A DNA stretch of 33,291 nt from DASUPK01 sp046732465 (GTDB lineage: Bacteria > Actinomycetota > Thermoleophilia > Solirubrobacterales > 70-9), in assembly GCA_046732465.1 (NCBI GenBank), contig JBKPND010000071.1, forward strand, positions 1-33,291, in the 5' to 3' direction. The notes under the pieces were generated by a model. The model was not told where the DNA came from, did not search any database, and saw only the letters and a program-made list of their open reading frames with translations. The position numbers were made by a program, and so were the translations under genes. Within the stretch, counting starts at the first letter, position 1, and each line of letters begins with the position of its first letter. Positions 1 through 7,184 of this stretch are shown here, one piece after another.

Positions 1-169
1 GCGCCAGCTCGACCGCGATCAGCGCGGCCCAGGCGAGCGGACGGAGCGGCCCGTCGCCGAAGCCGAAGCTGGCCAGCGCGGCGATGTTGGCGCGCGGCGA
101 AGCGAGCTTCGCGAGCGCGGCGCCCGCGAGGACGGTGGCAAGCCCGACCCGCAGAATGATCTCCAACAT
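1..169 (-). CDS. MauE/DoxX-like membrane protein, N-terminal part
   Basis: Only the first 56 codons lie inside the window; the gene runs off the left edge. The visible protein starts MLEIILRVGLATVLAGAALA, followed by KLASP and then ALASFGFG and a second hydrophobic stretch. This layout (a first helix ending in A-x-x-KL, then a short loop and another helix) is typical of the MauE/DoxX-like family of four-helix membrane proteins, which are often linked to redox or thioredoxin partners. The start ATG at 169 has GGAGGG touching it, which is too close for a normal ribosome site, so the adjacent TTG codon (4 bases from GGAGG) could be the true start. The family call is tentative because only a quarter of a usual protein is visible. 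Confidence 0.55.
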   Translation of the reverse strand, partial: MLEIILRVGLATVLAGAALAKLASPRANIAALASFGFGDGPLRPLAWAALIAVELA

Positions 170-212
170 CCCTCCGCCCGCAACCTAGCAGCAGGCCGCG
201 CGGGCAATGCGG

Positions 213-1277
213 CTAGCCCAGCTGCCTCTTCAGCTTCTTCTTGACCCTCTTCACGCAGCGCACTCGCTTCTTCTTGTTGTGGATGCGCTTGCACTTGGCG
301 AAGGGGTGCTTCTTCTTGTTGGCCGCCGGTGCGGGAGTCGAGCCACACGCTGAGTCGGCCGCCGTCGCCCCGACGAAGACGCTCTCGTGCGCGAGCCCGT
401 TGGCGCTCTCCAGGGCGCAGATGTCCGCGCCCACCAGCGGGCGGATCGCGGAGCCGGCCACCCTGGTGTAGACGCCCGGCGCGTTCGGCTCGGCGCAGCC
501 GTTGCCCCAGCTGGTGATGCCGACCAGGCGATAGCCGCCGCCGGTCGGCGCCTGGAGCGGCCCGCCGCTGTCCCCGTTGCAGGTATCGACCCCGCCGCTG
601 AGGAACCCGGCGCAGACCATGGTGCTCGGGTCGAACTCCCCGCCGTACACGCTCGGCGAGCCGCAGGTGGAGTCCCCGACGATCGGCACGGTGGCGTCCC
701 TGAGGGTGTCGGAGGTGTTGCAGCCAAGGATGGGTATCGGCTCGCTCGTGCACCCCCAGCCGCTGATCCTCTCCGTGGCGCCGGCCCCCCAGAGGCTCGC
801 CTCGGCGGCGTTGGCGATCGGGATGCGGGCCTGTCCGGAGGGCTGAGCCAGCACGACGTAGCCGACGTCGTAACGCGGCGCCTCGTTGCCCACGGGGTGG
901 TTGTAGTTCGCCTGGGCGGAGAGCGCCTGTGCCGGAATCTCCTGCCCCTCGCCGGAGCTGAGCGTGGTGCGGCCGAGGACCACGTCGATCTGCCCCGCGT
1001 TCATGGCGTCGACGACGCAGTGCGCGGCGGTGATCACGATGCGAGAAGTGACCAGCGAGCCTCCGCAGAATTGGCGTTCGTGGGCGTTCTCACCGGGCCG
1101 CAGCGCGGGACTGAGGACGAGTGCCGCCTGCCACGGGTACTGCGAGATCGTGGTCTCGGACCCTCCCACGATCTTCGGCTGCGGAGCGCCCCTGCCCTGA
1201 GCGTTCTCCGTCGCCGGGACGAGCAACGCGACCCCCGCGAGCGCTGAGGTGACCGCAAGTCGGGGCGCCCTCCGCAT
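213..1277 (-). CDS. secreted trypsin-family serine protease (S1), first of a tandem pair
   Basis: This 354-residue S1-family endopeptidase has an N-terminal signal peptide (about residues 1-28), an activation site and mature N-terminus IVGG at 36-39, and the catalytic triad His86 (TAAHC), Asp137 (YDVGYVVL) and Ser237 (GDSGGP). Asp231 six residues before the serine predicts cleavage after Lys/Arg. Six or more cysteines sit at normal disulfide positions. After the protease domain (ends near 280) come about 40 residues of linker and a 35-residue tail that is mostly Lys/Arg with two cysteines. It lies 52 bases downstream of a paralogue on the same strand. A TCAATA hexamer 7 bases before the ATG, with no ribosome site, suggests its own leaderless transcript. 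The physiological substrate is unknown. Confidence 0.92.
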   Translation of the reverse strand: MRRAPRLAVTSALAGVALLVPATENAQGRGAPQPKIVGGSETTISQYPWQAALVLSPALRPGENAHERQFCGGSLVTSRIVITAAHCVVDAMNAGQIDVVLGRTTLSSGEGQEIPAQALSAQANYNHPVGNEAPRYDVGYVVLAQPSGQARIPIANAAEASLWGAGATERISGWGCTSEPIPILGCNTSDTLRDATVPIVGDSTCGSPSVYGGEFDPSTMVCAGFLSGGVDTCNGDSGGPLQAPTGGGYRLVGITSWGNGCAEPNAPGVYTRVAGSAIRPLVGADICALESANGLAHESVFVGATAADSACGSTPAPAANKKKHPFAKCKRIHNKKKRVRCVKRVKKKLKRQLG

Positions 1278-1284
1278 CGCCCCG

Positions 1285-1290
1285 TATTGA
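1285..1290 (-). promoter_or_regulatory. candidate -10 element (TCAATA) of the first protease gene
   Basis: TCAATA on the minus strand is separated from the protease ATG by 7 bases, so transcription would begin at or next to the start codon. The same hexamer stands 5 bases before the upstream paralogue. No convincing -35 box is visible at 17 bases. Confidence 0.4.
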
Positions 1291-1329
1291 ACAGGCTTGA
1301 CCCGAAAAGTGTGTAGCTGGCCGCGGGAG

Positions 1330-2499
1330 CTAGTGCGAGGAGCCGGAGCGCTTGACCTTGCGCGTGCAGCGCTTTCGCTTCTGCTTGCTCTTCAGCTTCC
1401 GGCACTTGGCGAACCGATCGGGTGTCCGCGCGGCGGGAACGGCCGGCTGCGGTGTCGCCGCCGGCGGGGTCGGCTCACCCACGGCCGGGGGCGGCGGGTT
1501 GTTCGGCAGCCTGACCAGCGGCTCGCCCCCACTGCCGACGATGCTCTCCGGCGTCAGCGCGTACGTGGTCTCGAGCTCCGCGACCTTGGTCACCACCGCA
1601 TCTCGGAGCCCGCCCGGGGCCGCCTGGGCGATGCGGGTGTAGACGCCGGGAGCGTCGGGCTCGGCGCAGCCGAAGCCCCAGCTCGTGATCCCGACGAGGC
1701 GATACCCGCCCCCCTCCAGCGGGGACTCGAGCGGCCCGCCGCTGTCGCCGCTGCAGGTGTCGACGCCGCCCTCCAGATAGCCCGCGCAGACCATCGTCGC
1801 CGGATCGAATTCAGCGCCGTAGACGCCACTTGCCCCGCAGATCGAGTCCGCGACGATCGGCACGTTGGCGGCGCGCAGGTTGTCGACGGTGTCGCCGCCG
1901 TCGAAGGTGCTGCCCCAGCCGCTGATGTCGACGAGCGTGTCGGGCGCCCAGACGGCGGCCTCGTCATCCCCGGCCAGGTCGATCGTCTGGATCGCCGGCG
2001 TGAGCTCCACGGGCGCGCTCAGAACCAGATAGCCGATGTCGTTCTGGAAGGTGCCGGGGTCGAAGCCGGGGTCAAAGGAGGCGTCCTGCACCGGGTGCTC
2101 GTCCTGGGGGAGAGCGGACGACAGCTTCGACACCCCGAGGACCACGTCGACGTCATCCGGATCGACCCGCTTCGTCCCGTCGCCTCCCGGATCCCCGGGA
2201 AGACAGACGTCGACGCCACCGCTGGTGTCGCAGTCGGGATCGTTGTCGTAGAGGCAGTGCGCCGTCGTCAGGACGATCGACGGCGTGAGCAGCGAACCGC
2301 CACAGAACTGGCGCGCATGTGCGTTGCCGGCCGCCTTCGCCGGGCTGATCACGACCGCCGCCTGCCACGGGTACGCCTCGATCGGCGTCGCGGCGCCGCC
2401 CACGATCCTGGGCTCGGGCGATTGCGCGTGAACGGCCGGCGCGAGGATCAGCAGCGCGAGCACGAGGCAGGGCAGGAGGGCGACTTTGCTCCTCGCCAT
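1330..2499 (-). CDS. secreted trypsin-family serine protease (S1), second of a tandem pair
   Basis: This 389-residue paralogue of the next gene has a signal peptide with a likely cleavage site after AVHA (residue 25), IVGG at 32-35, and the catalytic residues His81 (TTAHC), Asp154 (NDIGYLVL) and Ser253 (GDSGGP). Asp247 in DTCSGDSGG indicates trypsin-like specificity. Compared with its neighbour it carries an acidic, cysteine-containing insertion after the catalytic His (about residues 85-115). It also has a Pro-rich linker (about 337-365) before a basic tail containing FAKCRKLK and a second cysteine. The two genes look like a tandem duplication that has diverged. The gene starts 43 bases after the nadA stop on the same strand. 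A TCAATA box only 5 bases before the ATG suggests independent leaderless transcription. Confidence 0.92.
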   Translation of the reverse strand: MARSKVALLPCLVLALLILAPAVHAQSPEPRIVGGAATPIEAYPWQAAVVISPAKAAGNAHARQFCGGSLLTPSIVLTTAHCLYDNDPDCDTSGGVDVCLPGDPGGDGTKRVDPDDVDVVLGVSKLSSALPQDEHPVQDASFDPGFDPGTFQNDIGYLVLSAPVELTPAIQTIDLAGDDEAAVWAPDTLVDISGWGSTFDGGDTVDNLRAANVPIVADSICGASGVYGAEFDPATMVCAGYLEGGVDTCSGDSGGPLESPLEGGGYRLVGITSWGFGCAEPDAPGVYTRIAQAAPGGLRDAVVTKVAELETTYALTPESIVGSGGEPLVRLPNNPPPPAVGEPTPPAATPQPAVPAARTPDRFAKCRKLKSKQKRKRCTRKVKRSGSSH

Positions 2500-2504
2500 G
2501 GCCC

Positions 2505-2510
2505 TATTGA
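2505..2510 (-). promoter_or_regulatory. candidate -10 element (TCAATA) of the second protease gene
   Basis: TCAATA lies 5 bases before the ATG with no Shine-Dalgarno sequence between them. It matches the hexamer in front of the tandem paralogue, which supports both as promoters of leaderless messages. Confidence 0.4.
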
Positions 2511-2542
2511 ATCGGAAGCGCCGGGAGATTCTTGAACGGCGC

Positions 2543-3571
2543 CTAGCCGATCGCGACCATGCGCTCGATCGGCAACGTGGCGCGCTCGGCGATCTCGGGC
2601 GGGACCTTGACCTCGTAGCGGAAGTCCCGCAGCGAGTCGCGGACCTTGGGCAGCGTGATCATCTTCATGTACTTGCAGAAGGCCATCCGGTTGGCCTCGA
2701 TCAGCTTCGCCTGCGGGGCCTCTTTCTGGAGGGGGTAGAGCATCCCGTTCTCGGTGGCGACGATGTACTCGCCGTCCGGGTGCTGCTCCATGTACTTGAG
2801 CATGCCGCCGGTGGAGAGCATCTGCACGCCGTCGGGATCGATGTCGCCGGAGGCCACGTACTCCATCGCCTGGGTCGCGCAACCGCACTCGGGGTGGATC
2901 AGGAACTCGGCGTTCGGGTGCTCGTCGCGGACGGTCTTGATGTCGTCGGGGCGGATGCCGGCGTGGACGTGGCACTCGCCGTCCCAGATGTGGAAGCGGG
3001 CGCGCCGGTCGGGATCTTCCTTGATGCCGGTCTCGCGCTCGACGAAGGCGCCGAGCCACATGTCCGGGCCGAACAGGATCTCGGTGTCGGGTCCGTGCTC
3101 GCGAAGGATGTGCTCAACGACCTGGACGGCATTGCCCGAGGTGCAGCAGTAATCGGTCTCGGCCTTCACCTCCGCTGAGGTGTTGACGTACATCACCACC
3201 ACCGCGCCCGGGTGCTCGGCCTTCCAGGCTCGGAGCTGGTCGGCGTTGATCGACTCCGACAGCGAGCAGCCGGCACCGAGGTCGGCGATCAGGACGGTCT
3301 TCTCGGGACAGAGCACCGAGGCGGTCTCGGCCATGAAGTGGACTCCGCAGAACTCGATCACCTCGGCATCGGCCTTCGCCGCCTGCCGGGAGAGGCCGAG
3401 GGAATCGCCGACGAAATCGGCGACGTCCTGCAGCTCGGGCAGCTGGTAGTTGTGGGCGAGGATGACTGCGTCGCGCTCGGCCGCGAGCGCCTTGACCTCC
3501 TCGCTCAGGGTCGCGATCTCGTCCTCGCTCAGCTTGGCGGGAAGCTCGTTGACGGTAGGAAGCTCCAGCAC
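2543..3571 (-). CDS. nadA: quinolinate synthase
   Basis: NadA condenses iminoaspartate with dihydroxyacetone phosphate to quinolinate in de novo NAD synthesis, using a [4Fe-4S] cluster. The three cluster cysteines are visible as Cys75 (FCGVHFMAET), Cys229 (HPECGC) and Cys299 (FCKYMKM). Other family motifs include HNYQ near the N-terminus, VNTSAEVKA and YVNTS-like strands, and TGGM. The reading frame is open further upstream to an ATG at 3700. The GTG at 3571 was chosen because AAGGAG lies 9 bases before it and it gives 342 residues, the usual family size. nadC is 1.5 kb away, with two other genes between, and no nadB (L-aspartate oxidase) is present in the window. The protein acts in the cytoplasm and is oxygen sensitive in other species. 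Confidence 0.95.
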   Translation of the reverse strand: MLELPTVNELPAKLSEDEIATLSEEVKALAAERDAVILAHNYQLPELQDVADFVGDSLGLSRQAAKADAEVIEFCGVHFMAETASVLCPEKTVLIADLGAGCSLSESINADQLRAWKAEHPGAVVVMYVNTSAEVKAETDYCCTSGNAVQVVEHILREHGPDTEILFGPDMWLGAFVERETGIKEDPDRRARFHIWDGECHVHAGIRPDDIKTVRDEHPNAEFLIHPECGCATQAMEYVASGDIDPDGVQMLSTGGMLKYMEQHPDGEYIVATENGMLYPLQKEAPQAKLIEANRMAFCKYMKMITLPKVRDSLRDFRYEVKVPPEIAERATLPIERMVAIG

Positions 3572-3616
3572 GGGAAGCCGCTCCTTCGACGTTGGATGTT
3601 CGTTCTCCCGGCGTCC

Positions 3617-3649
3617 TATTGATGCGAGGGTGCTCCGAAGGAGCAACCC
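3617..3649 (-). promoter_or_regulatory. candidate nadA promoter overlapped by an inverted repeat
   Basis: On the minus strand TTGCTC (3641-3646) and TCAATA (3617-3622) are spaced by 18 bases and lie about 45 bases before the nadA GTG, leaving room for its AAGGAG site. An imperfect palindrome, GGGTTGCTCC-TTC-GGAGCACCC (3628-3649, one-base bulge), covers the -35 box and most of the spacer, where a repressor would block polymerase. The regulator is unknown. NAD synthesis genes are repressed by NrtR, NiaR or NadR in other bacteria, but the motif is not one I can assign. Confidence 0.4.
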
Positions 3650-3679
3650 GTCATGTGAAGCTCGAGATGAACGAATGAA

Positions 3680-3708
3680 CTGACCAAAGATTAGCGCCAC
3701 CCTACCCT
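3680..3708 (+). promoter_or_regulatory. candidate promoter of the Fpg/Nei-like gene
   Basis: CTGACC (3680-3685), a 17-base spacer and TACCCT (3703-3708) form a housekeeping-type promoter. The -10 box ends 7 bases before the GTG start, so the message would be leaderless. It diverges from the nadA promoter. Confidence 0.45.
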
Positions 3709-3715
3709 TGGCTTT

Positions 3716-4585
3716 GTGCCAGAGCTACCTGAGGTGGAGATCACGGCGCGCCGCCTGAGCGGCGCGCTCGAGGGCGCGGAGGTCGAATCCGCGCTCGCTC
3801 CTGGCGTGGCGACGCTGAAGACGTTCGAGCCGAGCCTGGACTCGCTCACCGGCGCCCGCATCGAGGGCGTCCGGCGCATCGGGAAGATGCTGGCCGTCGA
3901 CTTCGACACCTCCTCGGTCGACGGAGGCGAGCCGCTCACGCTGCTCATCCATCTGATGTCGGCCGGGCGTCTCCAGCTGTTCGACAAGCGGGCCTCGCTG
4001 AAGGACCGCCGCTCACGACTCCTCGTCCGGATCGCCGACGGGCGCGAGCTGCGCCTGCGGGAGTTCGGCACGAAGCAGGCGGCCTGGGCGAAGCTGCTGC
4101 CGCGCGACGCCGTTCCGGAGGACGAGCTGGTCGCGACGCTCGGCCCCGACGCGTGGCCGGCGCCGTCGGTCGAGGAGCTCACCGAGCGGCTCGACCAGCC
4201 TCGCCACCTTCACCCGCTGCTTCGCCACCAGCGGGACATCGCGGGCATCGGACGCTCCTGGGTCGACGAGATCCTCTGGGAGGCTCGGCTGTCCCCGTTC
4301 AAGAAGGGCTCCGAGCTGCGCGGCGAGGAGGTCAAGCGAATCCACGACGCCCTTCACGTGCTCGGCGACGCGATCGACCACTACGAGGAGGTGATCGGCG
4401 ACGAGATCCCGGACAAGATGCCGATGCCGCTCAAGGTTCACCGGCGCGAGGGCGAGCCGTGCCCCCGTTGCGGCACGACGATCGAGGCCGTCTTCTTCTC
4501 GGAGCACCAGATGAACTACTGCCCCGAGGAGCAGACCGAGGGGCGAGTCCTGAAGGACCGCCGGCTGTCGCGCCTGCTGAAGTGA
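3716..4585 (+). CDS. Fpg/Nei-family DNA glycosylase, divergent
   Basis: This 289-residue protein belongs to the formamidopyrimidine-DNA glycosylase/endonuclease VIII family, which excises oxidised bases and cuts the abasic site. The N-terminus MPELPEVE supplies the catalytic Pro2 and Glu3, and Lys57 (IGKML) matches the conserved beta-strand lysine. The helix-two-turn-helix region reads HQRDIAGIGRSWVDEIL (171-187); the Asn normally seen in GxGNxYxxE is replaced by Arg180. The C-terminal zinc finger begins normally with CPRCG (Cys249, Cys252) and NYCPEEQ (Cys269), but the fourth ligand position is Glu272 instead of Cys. The Arg normally found just before YC is also missing (HQMNYC). It is therefore a real family member whose lesion recognition may differ from MutM. 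It is convergent with the next gene, the two stop codons being adjacent. Confidence 0.85.
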   Translation: MPELPEVEITARRLSGALEGAEVESALAPGVATLKTFEPSLDSLTGARIEGVRRIGKMLAVDFDTSSVDGGEPLTLLIHLMSAGRLQLFDKRASLKDRRSRLLVRIADGRELRLREFGTKQAAWAKLLPRDAVPEDELVATLGPDAWPAPSVEELTERLDQPRHLHPLLRHQRDIAGIGRSWVDEILWEARLSPFKKGSELRGEEVKRIHDALHVLGDAIDHYEEVIGDEIPDKMPMPLKVHRREGEPCPRCGTTIEAVFFSEHQMNYCPEEQTEGRVLKDRRLSRLLK

Positions 4586-5101
4586 CTAGCGGCCGGTGAC
4601 GCGGCGAACGAGCGCCCGCCCGATGGTCACCGGGTGGCTGACGAGCGTCTCCACCCGGCCCGCCAGGGTGGTCGGGTCGCGGGCGATGCCGAGCTGTCGC
4701 AGGACCGTGAGCTGGTCGAAGTAGACGCGCTCGCAGACCAGCCGGTCCTCCTCGAAGACGAAGAAGGCCAGGATCGGAAGCTCGTATTCCCGGCCGGTCG
4801 GCGGGAGGTTGCGGAGCGGCCCCTTGTGCGTGCCGCGGATGATCGCCTCGACCATCACACCGTCATCGGCGTGATGGATGGCGCGGGTCTCGTTGCGCTG
4901 GTCCGGGAAGGCGCGGCGGCTCTCCTCGAAGTAGCCGCTCACCTCCTCCGGCCCGTCGTAGACGTCGCCGGTGGCGATCAGCTCGTAGCGCGGGTGCTCG
5001 AAGGTGTCGAGGGTAACGTCGAACTCGTGCCGGTTCTCCGACTCCATGTGCTCGAGGACGATCGCCTCGCGCTTCTTGCGCATCGCTGCGGTGGGCGGCA
5101 T
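4586..5101 (-). CDS. SnoaL-like (NTF2-fold) protein
   Basis: The 171-residue product resembles the SnoaL-like polyketide cyclase/ester cyclase family of small alpha-plus-beta barrels. The matching features are the segment YDGPEEVSGYFEESRRAFPD, the strand VMVEAIIRGTHKG, the hydrophobic strand LPILAFFVFEEDRLV, and the final YFDQLTVLRQLG. Such proteins serve as cyclases, isomerases or binding scaffolds, and the sequence does not reveal a substrate. Its ATG overlaps the nadC stop by one base (ATGA), so the two are probably translated together from one message; a link with NAD metabolism is possible but unproven. The last 30 residues (GRVETLVSHP to VRRVTGR) are basic and fall outside the usual domain. 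Confidence 0.75.
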   Translation of the reverse strand: MPPTAAMRKKREAIVLEHMESENRHEFDVTLDTFEHPRYELIATGDVYDGPEEVSGYFEESRRAFPDQRNETRAIHHADDGVMVEAIIRGTHKGPLRNLPPTGREYELPILAFFVFEEDRLVCERVYFDQLTVLRQLGIARDPTTLAGRVETLVSHPVTIGRALVRRVTGR

Positions 5102-5952
5102 CAGGGAGACCCTATCTCGACGGTCATGCTGAGATCGAGGGCGGGCGCCGAGTGCGTGAGGGCCCCCACCGAGACGTAGTTGACGCCGGACGCGGCGATC
5201 TCGGCGACGGTCTCGAGGGTCACGCCACCGGAGGCCTCGAGCTCCGGCCCGTCATCGCCGGCACGCGCCGCGCTCACCGCCTCCTGGAGCTGGGCCGGGG
5301 TCATGTTGTCGAGCAAGAGCCGGTCTGCGCCCGCCTCCGCTCCCTCGCGGACCTCCTCGAGGTTCCGGCACTCCACCTCCACCGAGAGGCCGGGCTTCGC
5401 GTTGCGCGCTCGGCGAACCGCCTCCCCCACCCCGCCCGCGAGCGCGGCGTGGTTCTCCTTGATCAGGATCGCGTCGTAGAGGCCCATCCGGTGGTTGGTG
5501 CCGCCGCCGGCGGCAACCGCCGCCTTCTCCAGGGCGCGCAGCCCAGGGGTGGTCTTGCGGGTGTCGAGGATGCGGGCGCCGGTGCCCTCGACCGCCCTGA
5601 CGAATCGCGCCGTGAGCGTGGCGACACCGGAGAGATGGCAGAGCAGGTTGAGGGCCGTGCGCTCGGCCGCGAGCAGCGCCGGGGCTGGGCCGCCAAGGGC
5701 TGCCACACCAGCCGGTACGTCATCGCGCCACTGCCCCTCATCGGCTCGATCCTCGAGCTCACCGGCGCCGGTCTGGCGGAAGACCTCAGCGGCGATGTCG
5801 AGCCCGAAGAGAACGCCGGGCTCCTTCTGCGTGATCGTGGCGCGGCCCGAGGCGTCCTCCGGGACCACCGCCTCCGCCGTCACGTCGCCCGATCCCAGGT
5901 CCTCGAGCAGGGAGCGGGCGACGAGCTCCCGCGTTTCGCTGTCGATTTCCAC
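5101..5952 (-). CDS. nadC: nicotinate-nucleotide pyrophosphorylase (carboxylating)
   Basis: NadC converts quinolinate and PRPP to nicotinate mononucleotide, CO2 and pyrophosphate, the step after NadA. The 283-residue sequence shows the family signatures: AERTALNLLCHLSGVAT (96-112), LDTRKTTPGLR (129-139), GGGTNHRMGLYDAILIKENH (149-168), EVEC, LLLDNM and ASGGV. These provide the Arg/Lys/His residues that bind quinolinate and PRPP in a decarboxylating TIM-barrel-like fold. The start is GTG at 5952 (protein VEIDSE). No strong ribosome site precedes it, and only 47 bases separate it from the divergent sigma factor gene. The downstream SnoaL-like gene overlaps its stop. Confidence in identity is very high. 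Confidence 0.96.
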   Translation of the reverse strand: MEIDSETRELVARSLLEDLGSGDVTAEAVVPEDASGRATITQKEPGVLFGLDIAAEVFRQTGAGELEDRADEGQWRDDVPAGVAALGGPAPALLAAERTALNLLCHLSGVATLTARFVRAVEGTGARILDTRKTTPGLRALEKAAVAAGGGTNHRMGLYDAILIKENHAALAGGVGEAVRRARNAKPGLSVEVECRNLEEVREGAEAGADRLLLDNMTPAQLQEAVSAARAGDDGPELEASGGVTLETVAEIAASGVNYVSVGALTHSAPALDLSMTVEIGSP

Positions 5953-5953
5953 G

Positions 5954-5967
5954 GCAGGACAGTCTCA
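5954..5967 (+). repeat. 14-base repeat, left copy, upstream of the sigma factor gene
   Basis: GCAGGACAGTCTCA occurs here and again, identically and in the same orientation, at 7174-7187. The two copies bracket the sigma factor/alkyltransferase pair. The core is also present inverted at 7138-7147. It could be a shared operator, a promoter element or a trace of cassette insertion. Confidence 0.6.
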
Positions 5968-5999
5968 CGAAACGGCCGTATGCGACGTTTATTGGGCAG

Positions 6000-6503
6000 A
6001 TGTCGAATGAATCGCTTCCTCCATTTCAGGAACTGCTCGACGAGCATGGCTCCGACGTCCTCGGATACCTGGTCGCAACCGTCGGCCCGCACGACGCCGA
6101 GGACGTCTTCCAGGAGACCTTCATCGCCGCGCTCCGTGCCTACGAGGGAGGCCTGGAGCACGCCCGCAACCTGCGCTCCTGGCTGCTCACGATCGCGCAC
6201 AACAAGGCGATCGACCACTTCCGGAGCCGCGGGCGGAGGGCGGTCCCTGCCGGGGGCGCCGAGGAGGTGGCGGGGTCCGTCCCCAGCTCCACGGCAACGC
6301 CCGATCAGGTCGTCACGGGAGGCGACCCGGACCTCTGGCGGGCCGTCAGCGCACTGCCCCCGAAGCAACGCAGCGCAGTCGTCCTCCGCTACGCCACCGA
6401 CATGCCTTATTCCGCAATCGCACAGGCCATGGACAGCTCCGAGGCGGCCGCGCGCCGCAACGTCCACGAGGGCCTGGAGAAGCTCAGAGGTGAATTCGCA
6501 TGA
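6000..6503 (+). CDS. ECF-type RNA polymerase sigma factor
   Basis: The 167-residue protein has only the two conserved regions of an extracytoplasmic-function sigma factor. Region 2 (about 12-78) includes DAEDVFQETFIAALR and the -10 recognition helix around SWLLTIAHNKAIDHFR. Region 4 (about 113-163) includes LPPKQRSAVVLRYATDMPYSAIAQ and a helix-turn-helix ending EGLEKLR. The linker between them is rich in Ala, Gly and Ser. No classical anti-sigma factor gene is adjacent; instead its last codons overlap (ATGA) the start of an alkylguanine-DNA alkyltransferase gene. That suggests a regulator tied to DNA alkylation, but the regulon cannot be read from this window. A TTTATT hexamer 6 bases before the ATG could make the message leaderless. 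Confidence 0.9.
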   Translation: MSNESLPPFQELLDEHGSDVLGYLVATVGPHDAEDVFQETFIAALRAYEGGLEHARNLRSWLLTIAHNKAIDHFRSRGRRAVPAGGAEEVAGSVPSSTATPDQVVTGGDPDLWRAVSALPPKQRSAVVLRYATDMPYSAIAQAMDSSEAAARRNVHEGLEKLRGEFA

Positions 6504-7132
6504 ACCCGCTGTCCGACAAACAACTCGAGAAGATGCTCAAGCAGGCTCCAACCGCGACTGATCTGGACCGCGCCGTCCAGGGCGTCCTCGCCCGCGCCGA
6601 GCGCGACGGCCTGATCGACATCGCCTACACGGAGGTGGACTCGCCGTTCGGGCGGCTGCTCATCGCCCGCACCGACCGGGGAGTCGTCCGGCTGGCACTG
6701 CCGATCGACCGTGGGCGGCAGCGCCCTCACGACGAGGTGCTCGAGGACCTCGCGGCCTACGTCTCGCCCCGGATCCTGGAGTCCCCCAAGCAGCTCGACG
6801 AGGAGCGCCGTGAGCTCGAGGAGTACTTCGAGGGCAAGCGCGACCGGTTCGACGTCTCGGTCGACTGGGCGCTCACGCCCTCGGGATTCCGCAACCGGGC
6901 TCTCCACGCCGTCGCCCGGATCCCATACGGGAAGGTCAAGACCTACGCCGAGATCGCTAAGTCGGCGGGCAACCCGCGCGCCTTCCGCGCCGCCGGCACC
7001 GCCTGCGGCCACAACCCGATCCCGCTGATCGTCCCCTGCCATCGCGTCGTCCAGTCCGGTGGAGGAATCGGCAACTACGGCGGCGGCCCGGAGATGAAGC
7101 GGGCGCTGCTCGACCTCGAGGGCGCGCTCTAG
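6500..7132 (+). CDS. methylated-DNA--[protein]-cysteine S-methyltransferase with N-terminal extension
   Basis: The C-terminal half (about 126-208) is an Ogt/MGMT DNA-binding methyltransferase domain. It has RALHAVARIPYGKVKTYAEIA, the arginine finger in RAFRAAGTACGHNP, and the acceptor Cys180 in IVPCHRVV. It removes alkyl groups from O6 of guanine in a one-shot reaction. Residues 40-115 correspond to the usual N-terminal ribonuclease-like domain (YTEVDSPFGRLLIARTDRGV). Residues 1-38 (MNPLSDKQLEKMLKQA and an Ala/Arg helix) are an extra helical segment. Because the gene sits in the position where an anti-sigma factor is usually found and overlaps the sigma gene, this segment may contact the sigma factor; that is inference. 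AGAGGTG seven bases before the ATG serves as ribosome site. A hairpin follows the stop. Confidence 0.9.
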   Translation: MNPLSDKQLEKMLKQAPTATDLDRAVQGVLARAERDGLIDIAYTEVDSPFGRLLIARTDRGVVRLALPIDRGRQRPHDEVLEDLAAYVSPRILESPKQLDEERRELEEYFEGKRDRFDVSVDWALTPSGFRNRALHAVARIPYGKVKTYAEIAKSAGNPRAFRAAGTACGHNPIPLIVPCHRVVQSGGGIGNYGGGPEMKRALLDLEGAL

Positions 7133-7137
7133 ACACT

Positions 7138-7184
7138 GACTGTCCTGTCCAAGGTCGCCAGGGGCGACCAAGAGCAGGACAGTC
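7138..7184. terminator. bidirectional hairpin between convergent genes
   Basis: GACTGTCCTG (7138-7147) pairs perfectly with CAGGACAGTC (7175-7184), and inside it GGTCGCC (7153-7159) pairs with GGCGACC (7163-7169). It lies between the stop codons of the alkyltransferase gene and the zinc-ribbon gene, so it can end transcription from both sides. No U-run follows on either strand, so efficiency by the intrinsic mechanism is uncertain. Confidence 0.65.

Noticed and set aside
5953..5999. ECF-type autoregulatory promoter (GAAAC ... CGT) before the sigma gene
   Set aside because: GAAAC at 5969-5973 and CGT at 5986-5988 are only 12 bases apart, too close for the usual 16-17 base spacing.
6000..7132. 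Prophage or defence island around the sigma/alkyltransferase pair
   Set aside because: No integrase, transposase, nuclease or toxin-like gene is near, and base composition looks the same as in the neighbours.
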